DNA from: DASSNU01 sp035701265
Lineage (GTDB): Bacteria > Gemmatimonadota > Gemmatimonadetes > Gemmatimonadales > Gemmatimonadaceae
Length of the DNA stretch: 64,000 nucleotides
Direction: 5' to 3'
NCBI GenBank assembly: GCA_035701265.1
Contig: DASSNU010000009.1
Location: 150,386-214,385, forward strand
Under the pieces are notes generated by a model. That model saw nothing but the letters and a program-made list of their open reading frames with translations, searched no databases and was not told the DNA's origin. Made by a program: the position numbers and the translations under genes. Below are positions 18,697 through 26,569 of the stretch, one piece after another (the stretch's first letter is position 1; each line of letters starts with the position of its first letter).

Positions 18697-20652
18697 TCAG
18701 ACGGTCTCCTCGTACACGCTGCTCACCGGCGTCCCGCGCTCCAGCACCTGATCGAGGCGTGCGTCCTCGTCCGAGTCCGCCTGACCTGCTGTCCAGAGCA
18801 TCGCCGTCCCCATCACTCCCGCAACCGCTGACGCGAGAAAGATTCCGACCTTGGCCGCTGCGAAGTTCGATCCGCTGAACGATTGCCCCGCGATGAAGAG
18901 CGACATCGTGAACCCGATCCCGGCCAGCGCTCCCGCTCCTGCCACCTGTCGCCAACTGTATTCCGCTGGCTTCTCGGCGATGCCGAGCCGCACCGCCAGA
19001 CGCGCACCGGCAATGATCCCGGCGAACTTTCCCACCACCAGGGCGATGGCCATCGCGCCGATCAGCCGAAGGTGGCCATGCACGATGTCACTCGACCAGG
19101 CGAGCCCCGCGTTGGCGAGCGCGAACACCGGGAGCACCGCGTAGCTCGACCACGGCTCCACGGCGCGCAGGAGCTTGCTGGCTGGCGACTCGATGCGGTC
19201 GTGCACCGCGTCGAGCGCGTGCAGCGCCGATGCCGACGGGCCGCTCCGCATCACCGCCTCGCCACGATAGCGCGTCTCGGCGTCGATCACCGTCTGCGCC
19301 TGCGCCATGAGCGCGGACAGATTGGCCGGTGGGAGCGTGGGTGTCACCATGGCCACGATCACGCCGGCGAGCGTGGCATGAATCCCCGCCTCGAAGAGCG
19401 TGAACCAGAGGAGCACGCCGAGCACCGCGTACGGCAGCGCGCGGTAGATGCGCCCGCGGTTGAGCATGACCATCGCTGCCGTAGTGCCGATCGCGGCCAC
19501 CAACCATCCCGCGTGCAGCTCGGAGGAATAGAAGAGCGCGACGACCGCGATCGCCACCAGGTCGTCCACGATCACTGCCGCGGTGAGAAAGACGCGCAGC
19601 TCCACCGGAACGCGCGCGCCAAGCATGACGATGAGCGCCACGGCGAACGCGGTATCGGTGGTAATCGTCGCCCCCCACCCATGGTGAAACTGCGCGGGCA
19701 CGAGCAGCAGGTAGATCACCGCTGGCGCGATCATCCCGCCTGTCGCCGCGGCGATCGGCATAGCCGCCGCGCGTGGCGCCGCGAGGCGCCCCACCGTCAC
19801 CTCACGCTTCACCTCCAGCCCCACCACCAGGAAGAAGATCGTCAGCATCCCCTGGTTCACCCACTCCAGGAGCGAGAGCGTGAAGGTGTTCCCGCCGAAC
19901 CGCAGGCCGAGCGGCTTCTCCCAGAAGGCGAGGAAGGCTGGGCCTCCGCTCGTGTTGCTGATGACGACGGCGAGCACCGTCATCAGCAGGAGCAGCGCGC
20001 CGGTGGAGGGAGCCCACCGTGCGAAGTCCACGCTCGCCGCGCGCAGGCGATGGCCGGGCGATTGGAGCATCGCCTCGCTGAGCGCGGCCTCGTCCCACGC
20101 CCCTTCGTAGCGGCGGCCGTTGATGAAGAACGTCGGGGTGACGCGCGCGCCGCTCTTGAGTCCGCTCAGTGCATCGTCGCGCACGTGCGCAGTGGCCCGC
20201 TGCGCGATCGTCGGATCGCGCTCGGTGGCCGGAGGAACGCCGTAGTCGGTGCCGATGCGATCCAGCGCCCCGTCCTCGAAGTCGGGGCCGCACCGCATCA
20301 GCTCGTCGTGCACATCCCAGAAGCGCCCGCTGGTGGCGTACGTGTATTCCGCCAGCTCCGCCGCATCCTTCGCCTCATCACGGTCGGCGAGCGGGAGATG
20401 GCGATAGACGTAGCGCATCCGGTCGCCGAAGCGGTCGCGCAGATGCCCGATCACTTCGTGCGCGGCGTGACAGTACGAGCAGACGTAGCTGCCGTACTCC
20501 ACGAGCGTCATTCCCGCATCCGGAGGACCCAGGATGTGGTCCCGGTCCGGGTCCACCGGCAGGGTCAACCGGCTCGCGCGTGCGTTGGCCACTGGTATTG
20601 TTGTGAAGGACAGGAACGTCCCCGCGACCTCCGCAAGCGCCGCGCCGGCCAT
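18697..20652 (-). CDS. nhaA: NhaA Na+/H+ antiporter with N-terminal DsbA-like thioredoxin domain
   Basis: 651 residues. ATG 20652 is chosen because GGGGGAG precedes it; ATG 20712 is possible. Residues about 30-200 are a DsbA/thioredoxin-fold domain: VEYGSYVCSYCHAAHEV with the CxxC pair, then VTPTFFINGRRYEGAWD containing the cis-Pro. From about 205 on it is a full NhaA with GLEVKREV, the pH/ion residues in ITTDTAFAVALIVMLG and VIVDDLVAIAV (Asp-Asp pair), and the Lys of VVGKFAGI. NhaA exchanges protons for sodium; the oxidoreductase half may guard the protein or sense redox state. The gene converges with the copper operon. Confidence 0.92.
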   Translation of the reverse strand: MAGAALAEVAGTFLSFTTIPVANARASRLTLPVDPDRDHILGPPDAGMTLVEYGSYVCSYCHAAHEVIGHLRDRFGDRMRYVYRHLPLADRDEAKDAAELAEYTYATSGRFWDVHDELMRCGPDFEDGALDRIGTDYGVPPATERDPTIAQRATAHVRDDALSGLKSGARVTPTFFINGRRYEGAWDEAALSEAMLQSPGHRLRAASVDFARWAPSTGALLLLMTVLAVVISNTSGGPAFLAFWEKPLGLRFGGNTFTLSLLEWVNQGMLTIFFLVVGLEVKREVTVGRLAAPRAAAMPIAAATGGMIAPAVIYLLLVPAQFHHGWGATITTDTAFAVALIVMLGARVPVELRVFLTAAVIVDDLVAIAVVALFYSSELHAGWLVAAIGTTAAMVMLNRGRIYRALPYAVLGVLLWFTLFEAGIHATLAGVIVAMVTPTLPPANLSALMAQAQTVIDAETRYRGEAVMRSGPSASALHALDAVHDRIESPASKLLRAVEPWSSYAVLPVFALANAGLAWSSDIVHGHLRLIGAMAIALVVGKFAGIIAGARLAVRLGIAEKPAEYSWRQVAGAGALAGIGFTMSLFIAGQSFSGSNFAAAKVGIFLASAVAGVMGTAMLWTAGQADSDEDARLDQVLERGTPVSSVYEETV

Positions 20653-20934
20653 GGCTCCCCCGTCGCGCCACGATTCACGCGAGCGACTCTCGCTGCCGCC
20701 GCACACGGCCATGCACCGCTGGAAGAATCGCGGAAGAGTAAGATGAATTCGCTCATGATAGTGTAAAGTGTGAGGGTGAAGATCGGCCTACGGTGCGGAG
20801 TCCGCTGCGGACGCGACGGCCCGGCCATGCGCCGCGCCGCGAACCCGTCGCCCCTGTAGACGTTTCACCGGCACGCCGCCGGACATCTCTCTTCCCCTCT
20901 CCCCCTGTCCCCCTTTCCGCGAGTGAGGAACATC

Positions 20935-21702
20935 GTGATCCGCCACTGCACCTCGATCGTCGCCGCCGCCGTCGCTCTCTCTGCCTGGAGCCGTGCCTCG
21001 CTCGCGCAGGCGCCCGCCCCCGCCGCCGACTCGGGGTGGAGCGCGCAGCTGTCCCTTAACGGCTCCCTCTTTTTCGGAAATACCAAGCAGACCACCGTGG
21101 CCACCGGCATGGGACTCGCGCACGCCGATTCCACGATCGAGCTCAACGCTGCCGGCCGCTTTGCCTACGGCGAGGCCGATCTGCAGGACGAAGGCACCAC
21201 GGTCACCAAGCGATCGTGGCTCGGCTCGCTGTCCGCCGATTACCATCCGCTTGCCGTCGTCAGTCCGTTCGTGCTCGCCACGGTGGAGTCGAGCTTCGAG
21301 AAACGCGTCGACCTCCGCGTCAGCGCGGGGATGGGAGCGAAGTACACCTTTCTGAAGGACGACGGCACCAAGCTGGATGCGAGCGTGACGCTGCTGGCCG
21401 AGCGTACGACGTTCCCCGACAGCGCGCTGGCGTCGACGCTGGCCCGGTGGTCGGCGCGCTTCCGCGCGAGCCACACGCTCAACGACCGCGTCTCGATGTC
21501 ACACGAGACCTTCTACCGGCCGGAGCTGGACGCGATCGGGCGCTTCACGCTCACCTCCACCACGAGCATCGCATTCCAGCTCGTGAGCGCGCTCCATCTC
21601 GACGTGTCGTTCGTGGACAACTACGACAGCGAGGCCACCTCGCGCGGCGCGCGCACCAACAACGATGGCCAACTGGTGGCGGGAGTGCTGGCCACGTTCT
21701 GA
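20935..21702 (+). CDS. DUF481-family outer-membrane beta-barrel protein
   Basis: 255 residues from GTG 20935, which has AGGA five nt upstream; GTG 20923 would add four residues. Signal peptide (IVAAAVALSAWSRASLAQ), then beta-strand-rich sequence of the DUF481/YdiY type: SLNGSLFFGNTKQTTVATG, WLGSLSADYHPL, ALHLDVSFVDNYDSE and a final aromatic residue (VLATF) as in BAM-inserted barrels. Relatives are salt-induced outer-membrane proteins of unknown function. Its last 82 bp overlap the 3' end of the convergent chemoreceptor gene. Confidence 0.82.
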   Translation: MIRHCTSIVAAAVALSAWSRASLAQAPAPAADSGWSAQLSLNGSLFFGNTKQTTVATGMGLAHADSTIELNAAGRFAYGEADLQDEGTTVTKRSWLGSLSADYHPLAVVSPFVLATVESSFEKRVDLRVSAGMGAKYTFLKDDGTKLDASVTLLAERTTFPDSALASTLARWSARFRASHTLNDRVSMSHETFYRPELDAIGRFTLTSTTSIAFQLVSALHLDVSFVDNYDSEATSRGARTNNDGQLVAGVLATF

Positions 21703-23447
21703 GCGTCCTCAGCACCAGTCCCGTTGCCGCTCTCCACGGCACCGCCGCCGCGCATGCCATCGATCAGCTCGCGCAGCCGCGTGGCGCTCGCCAGCAGCGC
21801 GGCGCAGGACGAGCTCAGCTCCTCCGACGTGGCACTCTGCTCCTGCGACGACGCAGTCACTTGCTCCGCCGCCGACGCGTGATTCTCCGCCGTGGCCGCG
21901 ATCGCCGACATCGCCTGGGTAGCTCGCGCCACCGAGCTCGTGCTCTCCCCCGCCGCCTCCACCAGCACGCTCGCGGCGCGGCGTGTGCCGTCGGCGGCCT
22001 GGGCGATCGCCTCGAGCGTCGCATCGAGCTGCCGCGACACGCTCTCGATCTCCCCCACGCGCGCGGCGCTCCCCTGCATGGCTTTCGTGGTGGCTTCCAC
22101 GCGCGGTACGATCTGCTCCGTCAGGTCCACCACATCCAGCGTGGCCTGGCGCGCCTGCTCCGCCAGCGCGCGGATCTCCTCCGCCACCACGCCGAATCCG
22201 CGCCCGGCGTCCCCCGCGCGCGCCGCTTCGATCGCCGCGTTGAGCGCAAGCAGGTTCGTCTGCTCCGCCACCGACCCCACCGCGCCCGCGAAGCGATGGA
22301 TGTCCCCGATCATGCGATGCAGCTCGTCCACTTCATCCGCCGCGCTGCGCACCGTGCTCCGCACGTCGAGCAGAACCGCCAGCGCCTGATCCACGTCCGC
22401 GCGCCGCGTGCTCGCCGACGCGGCGATCTGCGTGGCCAGCGCATCCACCTCCTGCGCGCCTGCGGTCACCCGCTCGGTGCGATCCGCTACTGCGTGCAGC
22501 TCGGTGTCCACCTCGCGCAGCTGCGACACCTGTCCTTCCGCGCCGGCGGAGATCTCGGCCATGGCCATGGCCACGTGGTTCGCCGCCTCGGACATCGCCT
22601 GGGAGATGGACGCGTACTGGTCGGCGGACGCCGCCACTTCCTCGGAGCCGTGCGCCACGCCATTCACCATGCGCTCCAGCCATGCCGCGGTGGTGTCGAG
22701 CGCGTCCGCCAGGATGCGGAACTCCGCAGGCATCGTCGCGCTCACGCGCGCGAACAGCTCGCCGCTGCTCAGTCGTCGCGCATGTGACACGAGGGCGCGG
22801 AGCGGGTGATCGATGGACCGGACGGTGGCCATTCCCACCAGCACGGCGGCCATGAGCGCCGCGATGACCAGTGCCATGAGCAGCATGGACCGCCGCTCCG
22901 CATCCGCGCGCAGCGACTCCGATGCGCCCGCCACCTTCCGCGCGGTGAACTCGCCCAGTTGATCCAGGCCGGCCAGCACCGATGTCACGATGCGGCGTGC
23001 GCTGTCGCCAGCCGCCCGCGCGCTTTCCATCCGCCCCAGGTCGCGCAAACGGTGCGCGCGCGCGTAGTGCACTTCCGCATCCGACAGCTCGTCGTCGATC
23101 CGCGCCAGGAGCGACACCTCGGGCGTCGAGCGCCCGGGGAGCGCTGCCAGTCTGGCCTGCAGCTCGTGCGCGCTGAAGCCGAGTTCGTGAAACTGTGCCT
23201 GAGCCGTGCTGTCTCCGGTCTCCACGTACATCGCGCCGGCCTGCACCTCGCGCGCGATGTCCCCCGCGAGCTGCGCCGAAGAGCGCGCTTCTTCCTGCGT
23301 GCCGTCCAGCGTGCGCCCGATGGTCTCGGACATCGCGGCCAGCGCATGGCGCCCCACCAGCCCTGCAGCAACCATGATGAGCAGCGTGACGCCGAATCCG
23401 GCAACCAACCGCGCGCGAATCGACCAGCTCTGGCGCACGCGACTCAT
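21621..23447 (-). CDS. Methyl-accepting chemotaxis protein
   Basis: 608 residues from ATG 23447. Membrane segment 1 (LVAGFGVTLLIMVAAGLVG), an all-helical periplasmic sensor of about 150 residues, membrane segment 2 (MLLMALVIAALMAAVLVGM), HAMP, then a long coiled-coil signalling domain with the conserved hairpin tip VAEQTNLLALNAAIEAARAG. No CheR-tethering pentapeptide is visible at the C-terminus (REVASLS). The start overlaps the stop of the upstream substrate-binding lipoprotein by 4 bp (ATGA), so the two are translationally coupled and may act as a receptor pair. Its last 82 bp overlap the convergent DUF481 gene. Confidence 0.94.
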   Translation of the reverse strand: MSRVRQSWSIRARLVAGFGVTLLIMVAAGLVGRHALAAMSETIGRTLDGTQEEARSSAQLAGDIAREVQAGAMYVETGDSTAQAQFHELGFSAHELQARLAALPGRSTPEVSLLARIDDELSDAEVHYARAHRLRDLGRMESARAAGDSARRIVTSVLAGLDQLGEFTARKVAGASESLRADAERRSMLLMALVIAALMAAVLVGMATVRSIDHPLRALVSHARRLSSGELFARVSATMPAEFRILADALDTTAAWLERMVNGVAHGSEEVAASADQYASISQAMSEAANHVAMAMAEISAGAEGQVSQLREVDTELHAVADRTERVTAGAQEVDALATQIAASASTRRADVDQALAVLLDVRSTVRSAADEVDELHRMIGDIHRFAGAVGSVAEQTNLLALNAAIEAARAGDAGRGFGVVAEEIRALAEQARQATLDVVDLTEQIVPRVEATTKAMQGSAARVGEIESVSRQLDATLEAIAQAADGTRRAASVLVEAAGESTSSVARATQAMSAIAATAENHASAAEQVTASSQEQSATSEELSSSCAALLASATRLRELIDGMRGGGAVESGNGTGAEDAQNVASTPATSWPSLLVRAPREVASLS

Positions 23448-24577
23448 GAACCCTCCACCACCGCGAGCGCGCCGTCGTGCACACGCGTCATCACGTACGG
23501 CTTGCCCAGCGGATCCCCAGAGGGCGCGAAGCGGATCACCCCGGTCACGCCGTGCAGCGCCTCCGTGGAATCGAGCGTCGCGAGATAGTCGCGGATGCGC
23601 GCGCGATCGGGCCCCGCGGCAGCGATGGCCTGCAGCACCGCACGCGTGGCATCGTAGGCCAGCGCGGCGTAGGCATCGGGACGGGCGTGGTAGCGCTTCG
23701 CGTACGCTTCCACGAACGCGCGTACCTCCGGACGCGGATCCGAGGGCGTGAACGGTGCGCCCACGTACACGCCGTCGGCCAGGCTGTCACTCGCAAGGCC
23801 GGTCCACCCGTCGGCACCCAGCAGCGCGGCGCGCAACCCCTGACGCCGCGCCTCGAGCAGAAGCACCCGGCTCGCGCCCTCGGTCGTGGCGCTGAACACT
23901 GCATCGGGCGCACGCAGACGGTAGAAGGACAGGTACGGCTCGAGATTCTGATCGGCGGCATCAATGGGGTCGAGGCTCACCACGGTGCCGTCGAAGCTGT
24001 CGCGGAACGCGTCCGCAAGCCCGCGACCGTAGCTGTCGTTCTCGTAGAGAATCGCCACGCGCTTCCACCCCTGCGCGGCGGCGAAGCGCGCGAGCGCCAC
24101 ACCGTTCGATGCGTCACTCGAGATCACGCGGAACACCCACGGCGAGATCCCGCTCAGCGCGGGCGTCGATGCGGTGGTCGCCACGGCCGGCAGCACGCCA
24201 TCGTACACGCGCGCCGCGGCCACCATGGCGCCGGAGTTCACGTGTCCCACCACCGCCACCACGCTCCGATCGTCGACGAACGACTGCGCGACCGCAGCCG
24301 CACGCGACCCGTTCGCGCTGTCATCGCGCGCGACGATCTCCACCCTCCGACCGTGAATCCCTCCCTTCTCGTTCACCTCCGCCACGGCCAGCTCGATCCC
24401 CTGCCGGTCGCTCACGCCGTAGCTCTCCCCCCACGGTCCCGCCGCGCCGATCACGATCGGCGTGCCGGATGAGCTGCACGCGGCCATTCCCGCCGCGAGC
24501 AGCGCGAACGCGAGTGCGCGCGCCCGCGCCCGCACACCCGCACCATCCCGGCGGCGCCGAGGGTCGGTATGCGTCAC
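23444..24577 (-). CDS. LivJ-type periplasmic substrate-binding lipoprotein
   Basis: 377 residues from GTG 24577, preceded by AGGAG at five nt. Arg-rich N-terminus, hydrophobic core and lipobox (GMAACSSSG). The mature protein is a type-1 periplasmic binding fold of the branched-chain amino-acid family: IVIGAAGPWGESYGVSDRQGIELAVAEVN, VVAVVGHVNSGAMVAAA, RVAILYENDSYGRGLADAF, and VYVGAPFTPSDPRPEVRAF. No permease or ATPase genes are nearby; instead the next gene is a chemoreceptor whose start overlaps this stop. A role as ligand-binding partner of that receptor is more likely than transport. Confidence 0.9.
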   Translation of the reverse strand: MTHTDPRRRRDGAGVRARARALAFALLAAGMAACSSSGTPIVIGAAGPWGESYGVSDRQGIELAVAEVNEKGGIHGRRVEIVARDDSANGSRAAAVAQSFVDDRSVVAVVGHVNSGAMVAAARVYDGVLPAVATTASTPALSGISPWVFRVISSDASNGVALARFAAAQGWKRVAILYENDSYGRGLADAFRDSFDGTVVSLDPIDAADQNLEPYLSFYRLRAPDAVFSATTEGASRVLLLEARRQGLRAALLGADGWTGLASDSLADGVYVGAPFTPSDPRPEVRAFVEAYAKRYHARPDAYAALAYDATRAVLQAIAAAGPDRARIRDYLATLDSTEALHGVTGVIRFAPSGDPLGKPYVMTRVHDGALAVVEGS

Positions 24578-24745
24578 GTCGCTCCTGAGGGCTGGAGCGC
24601 AGCGCCGTGCGTGAACGTCAGACAATGGATGAAGGGGACGTGTGGCTCCGGACGACATGTGATTCCACTAATTGGAGGGACGAGCCACGGTGATCCGTGT
24701 CACCGCGCCCCTCGCACGCACGCGCCACAGGCGTGACGCTGCACG

Positions 24746-24780
24746 CCCCACCCCACCCCACCCCACCCCCACCCCTCCCC
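24746..24780 (-). repeat. G-quadruplex-forming G4T-type tract downstream of glnA
   Basis: On the minus strand the sequence holds seven runs of four or five G separated by single T or A bases (plus-strand CCCCA repeats). Single-base loops and four-base runs are the most favourable arrangement for a G-quadruplex. It begins six nt after the glnA hairpin in the direction of glnA transcription, so the RNA would also carry it. Confidence 0.75.
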
Positions 24781-24786
24781 TCGATG

Positions 24787-24820
24787 CACGAAGGGCCGCC
24801 CCGCAGGGCGGCCCTTCGTG
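24787..24820 (-). terminator. Perfect 15-bp hairpin after glnA
   Basis: Left arm 24787-24801 and right arm 24806-24820 are perfect complements with loop CGCA, 26 bp beyond the glnA stop. There is no U-tract on either side; instead a G-rich quadruplex motif follows on the glnA sense strand. Probably the glnA transcript end or a 3'-stabilising structure. Confidence 0.75.
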
Positions 24821-24845
24821 TCGAACGGGGTGACCGGAGTACCGA

Positions 24846-26261
24846 TCAGTACTTGGCCAGATACTCGTCCAGCTCCCACTTGTGGACCTGGGTGATGTAG
24901 TCGCGCCACTCCTGCCGCTTGGCGGCCAGGAAGTTCTCCGCGATGTGATCGCCCAGCGCCGCCATCATTGTCTTGTCCTTCTCCAGCTCGTTGCACGCTT
25001 CGTTCAGATCGCCGGGAAGATCATCGATGCGCAGCCGGCGCTTCTCGCGGTGCGACATCTCCCAGATGTTCGTGTTCACCGGCTCACGCGCACTCAGCTT
25101 GTTCTCGATGCCGTCCAGCCCGGCCGCGAGCTGCACGGCGAGCGCGAGATACGGATTGGCCGACGGATCGGGCATGCGCAGCTCGATACGAGTGCCAAGG
25201 CCGCGCCGCTCCGGAATGCGGATCATCGGCGAACGGTTCCGCATCGACCACGCGACGTTCACCGGCGCCTCGTACCCGGGCACCAGCCGCTTGTACGAGT
25301 TCACCAGCGGGTTCGTCACCGCACAGATACCCCGCGCGTGCGCAAGCAGCCCGCCAATGTACTGCAGCGCAACCTCCGACAACTCCCACTCCGCCTTGGG
25401 ATCCCAGAACGCGTTCTCTCCACCGCGGAAGAGCGACTGATGCGTGTGCATCCCGCTCCCGTTCTGCCCGAAGATCGGCTTGGGCATGAACGACGCGTGC
25501 AGCCCGAAATCGCGCGCCACGTTCCGCACCACGAAACGGAAGGTCGCGATGTTGTCCGCGGTCGTTAGCGCATCCGCGTAGCGGAAGTCGATCTCGTGCT
25601 GCCCGTGCGCCACCTCGTGGTGCGCCGCTTCCACCTCGAAGCCCATCCGCTCGAGCACGTCCACAATGGCGCGGCGCGCCTCCTCGCCCAGGTCCACCGG
25701 CGTCAGATCGAAGTAGCCGCCCACATCGTGCGTGGTCGTGCTCACATCGTCATCCGCCCCCTGCTTGAACATGAAGAACTCCGCTTCCATCCCCGCGTTC
25801 ATCGCGAAGCCGAGCTTGGCCGCGCGCTCCAACTGCCGCTTGAGCACCGCGCGCGGATCGCCGCCAAAGGGACGACCGTCCGGCAGGTTGATGTCGCAGA
25901 TGAGCCGGCCGATCCGGTTCTCCGGATCGCCCCACGGAAACACACGGAAGGTGTCCAGATCGGGCGCCAGCAGCATGTCCGACTCCTCGATCCGCACGAA
26001 CCCCTCGATGGAGGAGCCGTCGAACATGATGTCGCCGTCCAGCGCCTTCTCGAACTGCGAGCGAGGCACCTCGACGTTCTTGTTCACGCCCAGGATGTCG
26101 GTGAACTGCAGCCGCAGAAAACGGACGTTGAACTTGTTGACGAGGTCCAGGATGTCCGCCTTGGTCGCTCCCTTGAGCTCAGGCAGGATCGCGCGCGATC
26201 CCGTAGAGGATTTTCCATTCGTAAGGTCCGCCCGATACGTAGGCTTCACAGTCGTCGCCAC
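24846..26261 (-). CDS. glnA: Glutamine synthetase, type I alpha-like
   Basis: 471 residues from GTG 26261, with GAGGA five nt upstream. After a 27-residue extension all GSI blocks are present: QFTDILGVNKNVEVP, MFDGSSIEGFVRIEESD, GMEAEFFMF, EVAHGQHEIDFRY, NGSGMHTHQSLF, NSYKRLVPGYEAP and RMPDPSANPYLALA. The residue aligned with the adenylylated Tyr of beta-type enzymes is Trp (NTNIWEMS) and there is no 25-residue insertion, so control by adenylylation is unlikely; feedback or transcriptional control is expected. It makes glutamine from glutamate, ammonia and ATP. A clear promoter and operator-like repeats lie upstream. Confidence 0.96.
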   Translation of the reverse strand: MATTVKPTYRADLTNGKSSTGSRAILPELKGATKADILDLVNKFNVRFLRLQFTDILGVNKNVEVPRSQFEKALDGDIMFDGSSIEGFVRIEESDMLLAPDLDTFRVFPWGDPENRIGRLICDINLPDGRPFGGDPRAVLKRQLERAAKLGFAMNAGMEAEFFMFKQGADDDVSTTTHDVGGYFDLTPVDLGEEARRAIVDVLERMGFEVEAAHHEVAHGQHEIDFRYADALTTADNIATFRFVVRNVARDFGLHASFMPKPIFGQNGSGMHTHQSLFRGGENAFWDPKAEWELSEVALQYIGGLLAHARGICAVTNPLVNSYKRLVPGYEAPVNVAWSMRNRSPMIRIPERRGLGTRIELRMPDPSANPYLALAVQLAAGLDGIENKLSAREPVNTNIWEMSHREKRRLRIDDLPGDLNEACNELEKDKTMMAALGDHIAENFLAAKRQEWRDYITQVHKWELDEYLAKY

Positions 26262-26304
26262 AGCTTCCTCGGCGCTAAAATGATGGTGGTGCGGTGGACG
26301 GTTG

Positions 26305-26333
26305 AAGGTACCGCCGACGCTGCGCACTGTCAA
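26305..26333 (-). promoter_or_regulatory. glnA promoter
   Basis: On the minus strand TTGACA (26333-26328), a 17-bp spacer, and TACCTT (26310-26305). The -35 box is a full consensus match. Transcription would begin near 26298, giving a leader of about 37 nt that ends with the GAGGA ribosome binding site. Confidence 0.65.
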
Positions 26334-26337
26334 GCGA

Positions 26338-26433
26338 ATCGTGCATATCGTGCACGATGTACCGGTCATTTTTCGTTACAGGAGGGGCACAACCCCTGGT
26401 TTGAGCGCAGCATCGTGCGGAATTTGCACGGAT
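26338..26433. promoter_or_regulatory. Repeated ATCGTGCA operator-like sites upstream of glnA
   Basis: 26338-26345 is ATCGTGCA, followed by the perfect 12-bp palindrome ATCGTGCACGAT at 26347-26358. A second inverted pair lies at 26412-26418 (ATCGTGC) and 26426-26433 (GCACGGAT), one mismatch. The first cluster abuts the -35 box of the glnA promoter on its upstream side, as an activator or repressor site would. Confidence 0.55.
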
Positions 26434-26569
26434 CAGGGCTCACGACGGGATCGCTGCGGCCAACGTGGGCTCCTGCCAAGAGGTTGCGAGGCGAGTGCCC
26501 GCCGAACAGTCGAGAGAACGGCGTCAACCTCTTTCGCACTCGGTTCGCCGAGCGGCTACATTATCTGCC

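Larger units (their letters stand above)
26262..26569. other. Divergent regulatory region of glnA and the zinc-ribbon gene
   Basis: 308 bp without a gene. It holds the glnA promoter (26305-26333), two clusters of the 8-mer ATCGTGCA (26338-26358, 26412-26433), and on the plus strand a TACATT box at 26557-26562, seven nt before the zinc-ribbon ATG, which would give a leaderless mRNA. Confidence 0.6.

Noticed and set aside
18883..20766. An open frame of about 630 codons opposite nhaA
   Set aside because: The same antisense artefact: very high His/Arg, no motifs, while the NhaA frame has intact functional residues.
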